This document shows, in pieces, positions 1 to 11,889 of a stretch of DNA of 64,000 bases. Source of the stretch: Dichetophora obliterata (Eukaryota > Arthropoda > Insecta > Diptera > Sciomyzidae). Numbering within the stretch: position 1 is the stretch's first letter; each line of letters begins with the position of its first letter. The notes under the pieces are model-generated. The model was given only the letters and a program-made list of their open reading frames with translations, made no database searches and had not been told where the DNA came from. The stretch is from positions 275,302,848-275,366,847 of the forward strand of contig OY986435.1 in assembly GCA_963920525.1 (NCBI GenBank), given 5' to 3'. Both the position numbers and the translations under genes were made by a program.

Positions 1-403
1 AGAATTTGCATCGTTTTTCGTAGCTGTAGACAATATGTATGAGTTAATCAAACATGAATTTGAAACAAGGGTTTTCTTCAAATTATTACAACGTTTTTTT
101 CATTCAATCGTTTTCAAACAGGCAAATGGAAGTTCTCGCAATCAGTTGCTGTGCAAATTTTTGAAGTTTTGATATTCAGTATAAAAAAAAAGTTTTTGTA
201 AAAATTGCTTTGAAATCTTCTCAAATAGTGTTTAGATTTTAAACTCAAATTTGCATATGATATAATTGACCGGTTTGAGCAAAAGGAGACTGAATGAAAA
301 AGTGATCTATACATAAATATTTTAAATATAACATACATACATCCATTTTTATATATATACTAGCAAGCCACTGTCGTCCATTGACGTTTTTTTATTAATC
401 TCC
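1..403. other. AT-rich flank, nothing recognised
   Basis: No coding, RNA or repeat feature was recognised. The short open frame on the minus strand here has no recognisable domain. Confidence 0.5.
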
Positions 404-934
404 TTAACCCTAGGATGTGCGACTGCCTAGCAGGCGGTAAATGACCATAAATCATGGTCAGCTGTCTTTACGAATCTCGTCCATCTAGATGTTCTATCGC
501 AAGCTGCTATTATGTAGAAGTATTGTTCGACACTATATCTGTGTGTGGGTGTCATTTTTAAGGGGTTTTTAAGGGGGTGGAGAGGTTAGGATGCCTTAAA
601 ACGTAAAACTACTTTTTTTCATGGCACAAATTTAATTTTGACTGATTTATATTTTTTTAAACAAAAATTTACAAAAATTAAAAATGAGGTAACGATCGTA
701 GAACAGTTTTCCTAGATTTATAAATATTCAGCAGCGTAGCTATGGAACTGACAAATTTTCTGCATGGTGTCGTGTTCAAGGCATATGAATTTCTTCGCAT
801 TTTTTTACACGACAAGAATGTTTAACGCCTCTTTTTGCCGTTCTGAGCATTGTACGACTCACAGTCTTTCCGTTCCATATAATTCAGGGTAATGCAATTG
901 TGTTTGTTATAATAAAGGTAGAATTATGAATTTA

Positions 935-2522
935 CAGTGGTGGTCACGAATTTAGCACACACTGTGTTAGTAACTCTAATTTAAAAGTTTTAACATCTTA
1001 GCTTAAGAATTGTAAACAAATATTGTTTGCCGAGCGTCGTTTATGAAGTTAACTCAAAGAACCATTAGTTGGTTTTTCAGTTATTCTTACGTTTTCTTAC
1101 ATATTTCAAGTAGTTGCAATCAATGTGGTTTAAATACTGGACACGAATTTAGCACAGTTTAGAATTACTGTTCCATTTCTTATTTTATTTAGGTTGATTA
1201 AATTTGACTGGTTAAATTTGCTAAATTTATTAAGTTTATATTTGAGTTCTAACAAAAAATTGCAAAAAGGTATGACGAAAGACTACTGGTGTTCAGAGGC
1301 TCAGCGCCAGTTGATTCAGCAAATGAAAAATGATGAAAGCACAGTTTCAGAGATTGCTCTGCTTCTAAGATATTCCAGAGAGGTATTATATAACACATTT
1401 CAACATGTAGAGCCGTATGGTAGCATTAAAAATGTAAGACAGCTACCTAGAGCGCGAAAAACAACAGCAAGAGAGGACCATTTTATTTGCAGAGCTTCAC
1501 TTAAGACTCCTTTTAAGATCTCGAATGAAATTAAAAATTAAATTTCATCAAAATATCGCAGAAATGTGTTCTCAAAAACCATAAGAAGACGCTTAAATGA
1601 AAACAATTTGCGTGGCTGTAGATGTAGTCTTGCTTTGCAGAAGAACATTTAAAAAAGCCAATGAGTTTTTGGAAAATGTACTTTGGAGTGATGAATCAAA
1701 GTTCGGATCTGACGGCAAATGTGTGGCGTCCTCAAGACATGCAACACAATCCAAGGTACACGCTTAAGACTTTTAAAGACGGTTGTGGTAATGTCATGGT
1801 ATGGGCGGCGTTTTCTTTGCACGGAGTGGGTCCGATTGTTAAAATTGATAAAAAATGGTTCAGAACATTTACGTAATCATACTTGTCAATACCATGATAC
1901 CGTTTGCAGAGGATAATTTACCACTTTTATATCGTTTTATGCAGGATAACGATCCAAAGCACACTGTTCGAACAGTTGCGAGTTGCTTGGAAGACTCGTG
2001 TTAAAGTCATGTAAATATTTTGAAGTGGCCAGCGCAATCACCGGGCCTTAACCCGTTTAAGAATCTTTGGAGGGATGTCGAGCAGCAAATACTAACAGTA
2101 AAGCCCAAAATTTTTTCCAGATTTGTGGACCCAAATCCAAAGGATTTGGTATAGTATTCCAAAGTACCATTGTGAAGCTTTGGTCGAAAGTTTTCCAAGT
2201 AGATGCGATGCAGTTATTATTAATAAGGAATTTCCTAAGAAATATTGAGTTTTATGCAATCAATTTTGATTTTATTTTTTATCCTAGACATTGTTTTGTT
2301 AGTGTGCTAAATTCATGACCAAGTGTTTATGTTTATTTTTATTTTCTACTTGACTTAGAGTTCTTTAAAAAAAAAATGTAAATAAAAAAAGTGTACATAA
2401 GAAATAAAGAGTATTAAATATATATATTAAATAAAAGTTCATTAAAAATTTCGAACGAATAAATAGAAAGCTTAAGTATTCACTATTATTTTTTAAGTGT
2501 GCTAAATTCGTGACCACCACTG
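935..2522 (+). mobile_element. Tc1-like element with IR/DR ends
   Basis: A 1,588-bp element is flanked by the dinucleotide TA (933-934 and 2523-2524). Perfect 26-bp inverted ends beginning CAGTGGTGGTCACGAATT lie at 935-960 and 2497-2522. A second, shorter copy of the same motif sits about 200 bp in from each end (about 1138-1156 and 2302-2321), in the same orientation as its neighbouring outer copy. This inverted-repeat/direct-repeat layout occurs in several Tc1 families, where both copies bind transposase. The ends are perfect although the gene is dead, which suggests mobilisation in trans or conservation of end sequence. Confidence 0.93.
1272..2248 (+). pseudogene. Tc1-like transposase pseudogene
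   Basis: This transposase would bind the element ends and cut and paste the DNA at TA sites. The likely start is the ATG at 1272, giving MTKDYWCSEAQRQLI and a helix-turn-helix region, with a stop at 1539. Catalytic-domain blocks follow in shifted frames: WSDESKFG near 1690 (first Asp), DNDPKHT near 1950 (second Asp), and WPAQSPGLNPFKNLW near 2025-2070, ending ESFPSRCDAVI and a stop at 2246-2248. The third catalytic residue, Glu in the usual NP(I)ENLW motif, is Lys here. At least three frameshifts or stops break the frame. The total span of about 325 codons is close to the usual 340. It is inactive for two independent reasons: broken frame and lost catalytic Glu. Confidence 0.88.
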
Positions 2523-3284
2523 TATGTATAAAATATTTTTTTTATAATTATTGGCAAAAACGTTGAATTGAAATTTGAACGTTTCTATTCAATATCCTAT
2601 TTTTCATGTGAGAAGTAACAAACTGGGATATCAAGACCTTTAAAAATTCACGATGTTTATCCGTTTATAGATTTTTTTCCACTCTTGAAAGAGTAACAAC
2701 TGAGCATCTGGTCCATAGTGATGACACCTGCTTTATTTTCGTTGTAATCCAAAAATTTATAAGGCTTGTTTTTTCAAAAGGAAAGTTTTCTTCATTCCTT
2801 AGTTTTTAGTAGCATAAAACATGTCCTCAGTGAGCTGCTGTGGGTCTGTCAGCAGACTAAACAATTGAGAACAATATCAAGCTACTTATTACCAACATTT
2901 CAAATATTTCTTATAATAAAAAAATAAATATGTAATGTGACCATATGCACACAAGAGCTTTACTCATATAGCGTAATGAAGTCGTCGAACGTGATCGATT
3001 GTATTTGAACATATTTTATTTAGTAGCTTACAGACATTTCCCATACATTTAACGGACGGGCCTCGTGAGGTCCAGTTGGTTCACTTGCAGCCTTATTGTA
3101 AAAACAGATCAGTTGGTTTTACGAAAGTAATGCAAATTCTTTTTAATTTGTTTTGTTACGTCTAGAAAACATTAGCGGTAGTTGGCATAAAATATTTCGG
3201 TGCTCAGAGCCAAGAAAAAAAAATTGACGACTTCTCAAAGTTAAAATATTCCTCGAAAAGCCCAGTCGCACATGCTAGGGTTAA

Positions 3285-3661
3285 CGCCTTAGAGACGGAA
3301 CAATTTTTTCACACATGTGCTAACCTTGTACACATTTTTACTTTATTTTAATATTGACTAATTTTCATGTGATGCGGTTAGTTTTGCGACATCCGACTAA
3401 GTGATGCGATATGGTGCCGCTTTGCATTTATATGTATCTCACTTTTCGAATTGCTCGAGGGTCGAATCAGGGTCGACTTGTCTGTTCCGTTAACGTACAA
3501 CTCGTTACTTAAAATTGTATATTTGGTACTATAGCATACGTGATCGTAGTAGTACGTACTTTTTTAAACGTTATCGAGTAAACAAACGTATTTGTTGCTA
3601 CCAAATGTCACTAGATGTTTTTTATTTAATCGTAAAACGCACGGCTAGAAAAAAATTCAAA
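3285..3661. other. Non-coding stretch upstream of the Myb/SANT gene
   Basis: Nothing recognised. If the downstream gene belongs to a PIF/Harbinger element, its left end should lie here, but no convincing terminal inverted repeat was found. Confidence 0.4.
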
Positions 3662-4467
3662 ATGTAAGTTAAACTTTGAAAATGTATGTTCTATTTTAAA
3701 ATATTTCATTAAGAAATGCTTTTATATATAGGTCAAATAATAACAAACTAAATTTTCATCAAAAAAACGAAATGGGTGAGTATATGAAAGAGCATCCAAG
3801 CTTGGCAAAAAATTTGATTCCAAACTGTGCGCAAGGCAAAAGCACCACCACACGGCTATGGGAGGAATTAGCAAAAAAACTCAATGCAGTAGGTCCACCA
3901 ATTAAGGAAGCAAAAATGTGGAAAAAGGTATAAACATTTTTGCTTTTGTATTGGAAACAAAATACAGATACAATTAATTTTTAGGTTTTCGCCGACCAGA
4001 AATACCAAGCTAAAAAGAAACTCTCTTTCAATAAGCTATCGAAGAAAAGAACTGGTGGTGGGCACTACGAGGAAAAGTTTTTAACACAAGCTGAGGAACA
4101 GATTGTTGAAACGAATGGACTGGAAGTAGCCGTGGAAGGACTTCAAGTTAAAAAGTTTGGCAATCCTGAGCTATGTGAAAGGACTTCAAAGCCTCTCATC
4201 GAGTTTGTTGATTTTTATCAAGCAGACTGAAGTGAAAATGCATGTCCACCTAAATGTGAGAAAAGAAAAACGTCAGGTCAGGGCCCGAATTGTCGCTTCT
4301 TCAAGAAAATTTAAGGGAATCAAGTAAATATAAAAAAAATCGACTGGAAGCTTGATAGGCTGCTCAAAATTCAAGAGAGACTTCTTCAAATAAAAGAGGA
4401 AAAACATAAACGAATAGTGGCTCTAACCGAAATTCAGTTACAAATTGAAACTAGAAAATTGAAATAA
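3662..4467 (+). pseudogene. Spliced Myb/SANT-like gene of the PIF/Harbinger (zeste-like) type, broken near its 3' end
   Basis: The start codon is split by an intron: AT at 3662-3663, a GTAAGT donor at 3664, an acceptor AG at 3730-3731, and G at 3732. Exon 2 runs to 3927. A second intron (3928-3984) separates it from exon 3, which starts VFADQKYQAKKK. The joined product is 147 residues to a TGA at 4228-4230. It has a trihelix Myb/SANT-like N-terminus (HPSLAKN, TTRLWEELAKKLN, KMWKKVFADQK) as in the zeste-like proteins that accompany Harbinger transposases or were domesticated from them. After the TGA the same frame stays open to 4292. Two frame changes later comes a Lys/Glu-rich helical tail (RLLKIQERLLQIKEEKHKR) ending at 4467. 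The tail looks like the normal C-terminal coiled coil, so I read the gene as damaged rather than short. A host gene of this family is the alternative. Confidence 0.6.
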
Positions 4468-6950
4468 CTTAAAAAATAATAAAATAACACTGCCTTGAAT
4501 AACACTGTGCTGCACAAAAATTTGTGTTTAATAATGTCAACATTTTTCACTTTATATTTGTATGAGAAATCTTGTGATGACATTCGTTTTGACTTATTAC
4601 CGAAGACTTTAGAACAAAATTATTTTTCAAAGACTTATAGCATAGAGTCAAAAATTACTCAAGATATTCACTCATTTTCATGTTGATAACTTTTGAACCA
4701 TAAGGATCTAAATTTTCGTTTCTTTGGAAAAGTTGTTCCTATTATTCTGGCCAACTTTGCTGAACAATAAATATATTTCACATATTTCCACGCCATGTAC
4801 CTGTTCTGTACCTATGCTATGTTCAGCAAATTTTGGCCGCAATAAATGGAACAACTCTACTGAAGAAAACAAAATGAAACTCCTAAGGCTTAAGAGTTAT
4901 CGACATGAAAATGAGTATATATCTTAAGTAATTTTTTATTCTGAGCTATGAATCTTTAAAAATACTTTTGCTCTAAAGCATTTGGTAAAGTGGCAAAACG
5001 AGATTCCACGAGATTCCTCATACCAAAATAAAGTGGAAAACGTTGAAATTATCAAATACAGAAAAAAATATCAAACGAATACTTTTTATAAAAAAAAACA
5101 AATTTTTACATGAATCCAATTATTGCAACAACAACAAGAAATTTGTTTTTGAATAATTTTTATTTAGAAGATGAAATGTTTTATAATAGTTTTGAAAAAT
5201 ATAAATGAAAAAAAGCAGAATTTTTCTTTATTACTGTATAAAAAGGAATTCCACGTCTATATTTACGATACTATCGAAACTGTGTCTTTTTTTTCTCATA
5301 CAAATGTATGAATTTTTTCTGCTTAGATTTTGCTGTTTTGTGACTTTATTAAAGAAGTGACAAAATCCAAAGTTAGATCTTCATTTTATTCGTACTCTAA
5401 CTGATGTTTTGACATATATTTGTTCTTTGTACGATGAATATTAAAGGCTGTAGGTATACCCCCAAGTGTCAACTAAGCTTTCTAAATGTGTTTGAAAAAA
5501 TTTGTGAAAATGACCTCCATACAAACCGTCCAACCGACCAAGAAATCAAATAAACATTTAATAAATTATATTATATGTACTGGAGCTTGAACCTATAATA
5601 TCAATAAATAATTGAAAATTTAAAAATGGTAGACATGTGAATTTTTAGTAGCGTTTTTATCCCACATTTTTCGCTCTTTAAAGTGCCTTAAAGAAAAACG
5701 ACAGGCAAATATTATCTTAATTTAGGCTTAGGATCCAATGAATTTTATCTACTTTAAAATAAAAATAAATCCAAGCTAATTTATATATTAGAGTTGTTGA
5801 GATATCGAGGAGACCAGTTTGAAAAACATGATTTTTTAGAAAACGAGTTTTAAGATTTGTTATTTGCGTTTATGAAAACATGGGCTCTTTTCGTGTGCAA
5901 TATAACTATTTTATGCAATCGTTATCGACCAAACTGCTTTGGGGACTTATTGTAAGCATCAAAAGCTATCGAAATACAATATAAAAAAGGTCGAGTTTCA
6001 TGAGAACCTGCCCTCAATGAAGCTCACGATATTTTAAACTCAGCCTTATGCTAATTCACAGGTGTAAGTTTGATTGTATGACTCTGGAAACATTAGTCTT
6101 GTGGCGACTAGCAACTCGACTTCTTATATCCTTCTCTCTCTTTCTCTCTATCATATTTAGATTAATATACCAAATTTAATATAACCTCATAAATCTCTGT
6201 GTTCTTAGTTCCTTCAATCTCTGTGTTGGTCAAACAAATCTTTGTGGAGTTATTTTCTAAAAATCATCTCGTTTTCTTAAAAAATACCTACCACCATTTG
6301 TACGAAAGCCAAAAGTTATTATTTTTGTGTAGAATATTGAAATCTTCCTAGCAGACAAGTCTTCAAAATGTATTTTTAGTCAAATGATCAAAGAAAGAAT
6401 AAATAACATAAATTGAACAAAAAGTATTTGGAGTTTCTTATTATAGCAATATTCATCAGTCACCCTGTACATTTACAGTGCAGGGTAATTTACATTTTAT
6501 ATCCACCAAAAAATGTGGTTCATTGAATAAATAAATAAACAGTTTTAATCGAATAAAGCATATTCGGTTATGCATATATCATCGTGTGATAACGATATCA
6601 TGTGTATACGTTATAAAACGGCCGTATCTTTGATGTGGCTAGTCATTTCTTACAAATAAGATTTAGCTCATTTTTAATTTCTGATATACCTCGCATATTG
6701 TTCTAATCTAGATTATTAAAATGTCTACTAAAGTCCTGGGAAATCATCGAAATTAAATAAATTTTAAACATCAAAACTAAAGCAAGTAAATGAGTTTTGT
6801 CAAGATGACGGTTAAATTCGTAGCGTACGTCATTTTCTCAAACAACCTTCATGGGACTAGAAAATGACGCGCTCCTAATAATTTAGCAGACGACTTATTA
6901 TTATTTCTTTTCTTTTTTCTATTCTTTCTAGCCGTTAGTTGAGGGTTCAC
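4468..6950. other. AT-rich anonymous DNA
   Basis: No gene or transposon end could be supported. A small hairpin with stems ACCCTG (6462-6467) and CAGGGT (6481-6486) is visible. It may be the stub of an element end but nothing pairs with it. Confidence 0.4.
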
Positions 6951-8100
6951 TAGCCCATTATTATTGTTGGTAGGAAATTAATTCCGCGAAGGGAGGATGG
7001 AGGTGGAGGCAGAAAAGTGAAAATCATGACAAAGCGATTTAAAATTATAATGAACTTTATTAAAAGGTTGCCTGAGAGAATTACGAATTTGCAAACACAT
7101 CAAAGTACACACCAACACACAAGGAAATATACGCTAGTAAGAACAGCCAAACAATGGCTCCAAATATGCACAGAGAAACGCACGTAATTGTACAGAATAG
7201 CAAATAAAAAATTCCAGACAATGGAATAAAATAAAGCACTACAAAAAAAAATAATAAAAAACTGTACAAAATAATGATGAGCAACCGGACAAAATCGGAT
7301 CGGAGCAGACCATTGCAACAACAGCGACTGAAGGCAGCAGCAACTATTTACTTTTAATTAATTAAGTTACAACAATACATGCTGCAACAACAACAGCAGC
7401 AGCAATAAAAACAGCAACATGAAGGCGCGAAAAAGAATTGCGAGAAACGAAAAAAAACATTATGTAGTTGGGCGCCATTGTGGCGGATGCGGCGGCCATA
7501 GCGTGGATGCTGCGCTTGCCTGGCAATTAAGCAGCGATGCAACACAAGAAAAAGCATGGCAAGGCAAATGTGATGGCAACGAGTTCGTTCTGATTCCTGT
7601 GCCTTTGGAAGGATGTGCGAATAATGCTGAGCAAATCTTTGCAATTGTTAAAATTTCATAATTTCTGCGTTAATTTGCGCCAAATGTACACAGTGAAAAA
7701 AAATTAAAAATAATGCAAGTTGATAAAATAAAGAGAATTTTTTATTTCGGACTCCGGAGACAAGCGGAACTCGCAACACAACACACCAGTATACGAACAA
7801 GAAGAAGTGATGAAGAGGGTGCGAGTGAGTGTGATGGCAACATTGCCGGCAAATCAGAAATTAAGTTTTTAATGTTGAGTTATTTGCACTTTGATTGCAG
7901 CAAAAATTACATTGTGTTTATGTATGAGTGAGTGTGTGTATGTGTATCGCAGCAGGATAATTTAAAAATCTTATAACTATATAAAAAACAACCAAAAAAT
8001 TGTTGCAAAAAACACCACTTCCACCAAGTGCCCTGCGGTAGGTTTCTTGTCGCTTTCGTTAAGTACTTGAAAAACTTTATAATTAAATCAAATTTACAGT
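6951..8100. other. Low-repeat stretch with CAA/CAG runs, possible host 5' UTR or intron
   Basis: The base composition is less AT-rich than the surroundings, with short CAA/CAG runs (7310-7425) and a TGTG run (7925-7945). Such sequence is common in fly untranslated and regulatory DNA. Overlapping open frames of 72-96 codons on both strands (for example 7419-7661 plus and 7354-7644 minus) show low-complexity or biased composition and no domain, so none is annotated as a gene. Confidence 0.3.
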
Positions 8101-8623
8101 TGCTAACGCAATCTCACTCTTCTTAATTTCTGTAATTTTTTGTTTTTATTTTTTTAATGCTTTGTTATCCTTATAAGTCGTTTTGAAAAACTTTATCCTT
8201 ACCGACTGCTGAATACGCCGTCAGTTTAACTTTATTCAAGAACTGCTGAATAATTTGAACAAATCAACTCCAGGATTTGTTAATTTTTCGCTGACTTAGT
8301 TTATTATGTAATTTCAATTCAACATCAGCATCGTCTTTCGCATTACTCTCACTCACTCTAACACTTTCTCCTTTTCGTTTCCTGTATTACTGACAGCATC
8401 GTGCAGATTAATTTACTCTGTGTGCATTTGTATGATTTAGCTTTGCACTTTTTAATTGGTTTTCAATTTGTTTTTGCAAAACAACAAAATTCACCATTAA
8501 TAGAATTTTTATGAATTTCATGCATGAACTTAAAAATTATTATCTTATCTTTTGTAATTGGAACAGTTCGAGGAATAGAGTGTGAACAAATGTACTTTTT
8601 TAGCGCATGTAACTTAATCATGG
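8101..8623. other. Non-coding DNA before the hAT element
   Basis: AT-rich sequence with no recognisable gene or repeat. It includes a CACTC-rich patch near 8340-8370. Confidence 0.4.
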
Positions 8624-9738
8624 GTTGTATATAGAGCTTTCAATTCCGGGATCCCGAACTAATATCTAGTCCTGGAATCCCGGAATTTCAAGCCCAAAAT
8701 ACCGGGATTTTATTCACAAGAAAATAAAAACATGTTCAGCAACCATAAATGCAACTGCAATGTAACCGATGGTTTTATTTATAATCGATATCACACTGTT
8801 CTATTTTTATCTCTCTATACACTTTGAAGGTAAATTTTTTAGTTTGTTTTGATTGTGATCTTTGTTTACTAGGCTGTTCAACTTTCACGGAATTTCGAAA
8901 GTAGCAATAGTTTTATTACTACACATGAGTAAACCTAGCGTTCGGACTTCACATTCGCATTCATTTTTTTGTAAATTTCATAAATTTTATTAACAGTTTT
9001 TCAATTAACATGTATCTGGTGAAATAGTTCTTCATAAGTATAATTTATAATAATTATAACATCCTGCATCTTACCGCAGCACAGAGGGATAGAACTGGCT
9101 GTTTTCTCGGATTAGTTCAAAAATTTAATTTTAAGTAACCGAAAAATAGTTTGTACCTACTTAAAATTCACAAAATTTTACATCACTTGCCTTATAAATT
9201 AATGTCAAAAGTCGTCTGGTGTCCTGGCAGTGAAACGTCAAAGTCAAAGTTTATTGAAATTTTTGTGAAGAAAAGGCTGAAATAAGCGAAAAAAATCACG
9301 CCATAAAATCGATTTTTTTAAAAAACTTTGAAAAATAAATCATTTTGCTATTGAACCATCAAGTCCAGGTCATTGTGCAAATATTTTGTTAACATTTGTG
9401 TCAGAAAATGTATGTAGAAGTATTTTTGTTTTAATTGTTTAAATTAGTGGTACAAAAAACACATGATTTTCATAGTTTAGGTGGACATATAGTTATGAGT
9501 CGTGTGCATTCGTGTCTTAATTTGTATTTTAATTTAAAGATAAATCAATTTACTTCTTATATACAAAATTTTACAACCAGTTTTTGCCCGCTTTAGAAGT
9601 TATGCGTTTTTTAATAAAAGTAGCGCAGCAACCCAATGTAGCAACAAATCACGTTGTTGTCTCGGCTGCTGTTGCTTGTGTTTTCATGTGAAGCTGTAAG
9701 CAATGCTTTTGTTTGTTTTAATCCGTGTATTCTTTTAA

Positions 9739-10024
9739 CCTTTTTAGTCCCGAAATAACTTATTCAACTGGCTTTTTTGGTGTTCTTGGTACTATATCTC
9801 AGTTGATATTAATACTAGGATAATGAAATTTTCTTTGTTGAAAAACTATTTCTAGTTTATCATGGATACAAGATTAATAAAATTTAATACAGCTGTTGGT
9901 GGTGTCTTTTACTATCGCTAGATACAAAGTGGGGTGGACTGGACAAGAGGCATGGCAAATTGTTTTCAGATAAATGAAGAATCAATTTTTTGTGTACATA
10001 TATAATACGCTAGGACCAAAAGGG
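9739..10024. mobile_element. Short piggyBac-type MITE
   Basis: A 286-bp segment is flanked by TTAA on both sides (9735-9738 and 10025-10028). Its ends are CCTTTTTAGTCC and, in complement, CCCTTTTGGTCC, matching at 10 of 12 positions. It has no coding capacity. TTAA is a common tetramer in AT-rich DNA, so support rests on the combination of TTAA with similar ends. It lies in the 5' untranslated part of the Transib element. Confidence 0.5.
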
Positions 10025-11889
10025 TTAATTTTAGTGTGTAAATTGTTATTGTGTGTAAATTGTTATTGTTTTTGAAAATTAGTTGTTGATCTTAAGGCCA
10101 AATATGTTATGAAGAAACAACTAACAACATCAACGGCTCTGAATAGAGCAAATCAACAAGCAGACTGTAGTTGTTTTTGTTTCTTTTAATAATAATATTC
10201 GTTCTTAAAAAACAGTGATAGTGTTGTGAAGTTTCAAGTAATCGGGTAAAAGGGTTATAAGAACTTGGTATTTAGCCAAATTACTCAAAACATGTTTTGA
10301 TTTTATAGGAACAAGCTCAAACCTTGTTTTTTATGCTCGTCGAAGCTTAAACCATTTTATTTCAAATGAAAACTGTCAAACAATGTACGAAAAGATGGAA
10401 TTTTTAAGAGAAGATAATACATCTGATTTTAATAAACGGATTAAAAGTCTCTTTTACGATTTCAAGTCCAGATGGATTAGATAGAATTGGAAAAAAGAAC
10501 GGTTTCTTTCTATAACAAAAAACTGGTTAGAATCTTTTATTGCTTTTACGCGTGCCCAGACTGGAAAACGTGGTCGAAAAGAGACTTCTTTTATCGAGTC
10601 AAGTGATTCTAGTAAGTATAAAAAAACTAAGCTTTTCAGAGACACTACAGAGTTGTCGGTGTTAACTCATGCTACGCAAATTAAATAAAGAACATCAGGT
10701 TATGTGGAAGAATCAAAAGTTGTGCGCGGTTTTGCAAATTTATCAGAATCAAAAGCAAAATAATGTTCAAAGCAACCACTGCCCTCTGTGTAAATGTCCA
10801 ATACAAAAGCATTGTCTATCTTTGTAGAAGCTAAGCTAACTCGACACCAATACAATGTTATATGACAATCTGCCCCTGAGAAGTTTCCCTCTTACAACAA
10901 TATTCAAAATGAAAAACAAAATTGTTACCCAGATTCGAAGAGTTTTAAGATAGGTGAGACCTCCGTCGAAGTAAGTTTACTCTTAATCACACCTCGGAGC
11001 GACTAATACTACTTCAAGAAAATGTTATTGAGTCCTTAGGCAATATTGAATCGGATCTTGTGTTATACTCAAAATGGGGCTTCAATGGAAGCTCTGGCCA
11101 TAGCTCATACAAACAAGCCAATCACGGCTCTGAGGGTAATGATTCATCGGTTTTCTTAACTACAATACTTAGTTCCCCTCAAACTTATGTTAGAAAAACG
11201 GTTGATCTGGCAAAATCCTCGGCCGTCTTCTACTAGATTTTTTAGGCCATTGAAGATGGAATTTAATAAAGAAAGAGCAAATGTGTAAATAAATGAAAAA
11301 CATAGAGTTGAAGAAGAAATAAATAATTTAACATGTTCAACTGTCAGAATTGCTGAGAAATCTCTAAATGTGGTGCACAACTTAATTATACCTATGGTAG
11401 ATGGAAAGGTCTGCAATGCCATAACAGAAACTACATCAACACAAAAGTGTTACTTATGTGGCGCCACTAGTAAGGACTTCAGTAAAATAGATGACATGAT
11501 CCGAAGACCTGTAAATGTAGAACAATTAAGATTCGGTCTTTCAATTCTTCATGGTTGGAGAAGGTTTGTTGAATGTCTTTTGCACGTTGCATACAAATTA
11601 CCTTTAAAAAAGTGGCAGGCTAGGACTGATTCTGAAAAGAAAATAGTAGCTGAAACAAAAAACAATAGTCAAAACCAATTAAGAGAGACTATGGGCTTAA
11701 TAGTTGACCAACCCAGCCTGGTTTTGGAAATTCGAATGATGGACACTGCAAGACGTTTCTTTCGAAATGCTGAAAAAGCTGCAGAAATAACAAAAATAGA
11801 TTTGAATTTAATAAACAAATATTTAAGCAAAGAACATTTTTAATATAACACGTTTTAAAAACAAACTAAAAGGTATAAAATAATTTCTC

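Larger units (their letters stand above)
740..2880 (-). pseudogene. piggyBac-type transposase remnant, split by Tc1
   Basis: Reading the complement of about 2600-2770 gives YNENKAGVITMDQML, which matches the conserved piggyBac block usually read as YN.(H/K)KGGVD..DQM near the end of the catalytic domain. It continues through a Lys-rich stretch and then meets stops. Further downstream on the same strand, across the nested Tc1 element, about 770-880 encodes a degraded Cys-rich tail with a KFICLEH motif. That fits the C-terminal zinc-binding region of piggyBac transposases, which contacts the element ends. Order and strand agree with a single gene running right to left. Several stops and frameshifts are present, and the N-terminal DNA-binding and first catalytic Asp regions were not found. 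The catalytic-block call is good; the Cys-rich tail is weaker. Confidence 0.65.
408..3280 (-). mobile_element. Decayed piggyBac-like DNA transposon with a Tc1 element nested inside
   Basis: The element is bounded on both sides by TTAA (404-407 and 3281-3284), the target always used by piggyBac elements. Its inverted ends are CCCTAGGATGTGCGACTG at 408-425 and the complement of CAGTCGCACATGCTAGGG at 3263-3280, which match at 17 of 18 positions. The CCCTAG start is typical of the superfamily. Without the nested 1.59-kb Tc1-like element the copy is about 1.28 kb, too short for a complete piggyBac (about 2.4 kb), so much of the transposase gene is missing. What remains lies on the minus strand on both sides of the Tc1 insertion. 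Confidence 0.85.

Noticed and set aside
6455..6490. CACCCTGTA...TGCAGGGT as transposon ends
   Set aside because: Only a 6-bp stem with a 13-base loop, and no partner sequence or TSD was found.
7354..7931. Three open frames of 72-96 codons in the CAG/CAA-rich stretch
   Set aside because: Overlapping on both strands, one ending in poly-Cys from CAG repeats, and no domain. More likely untranslated or intron sequence.
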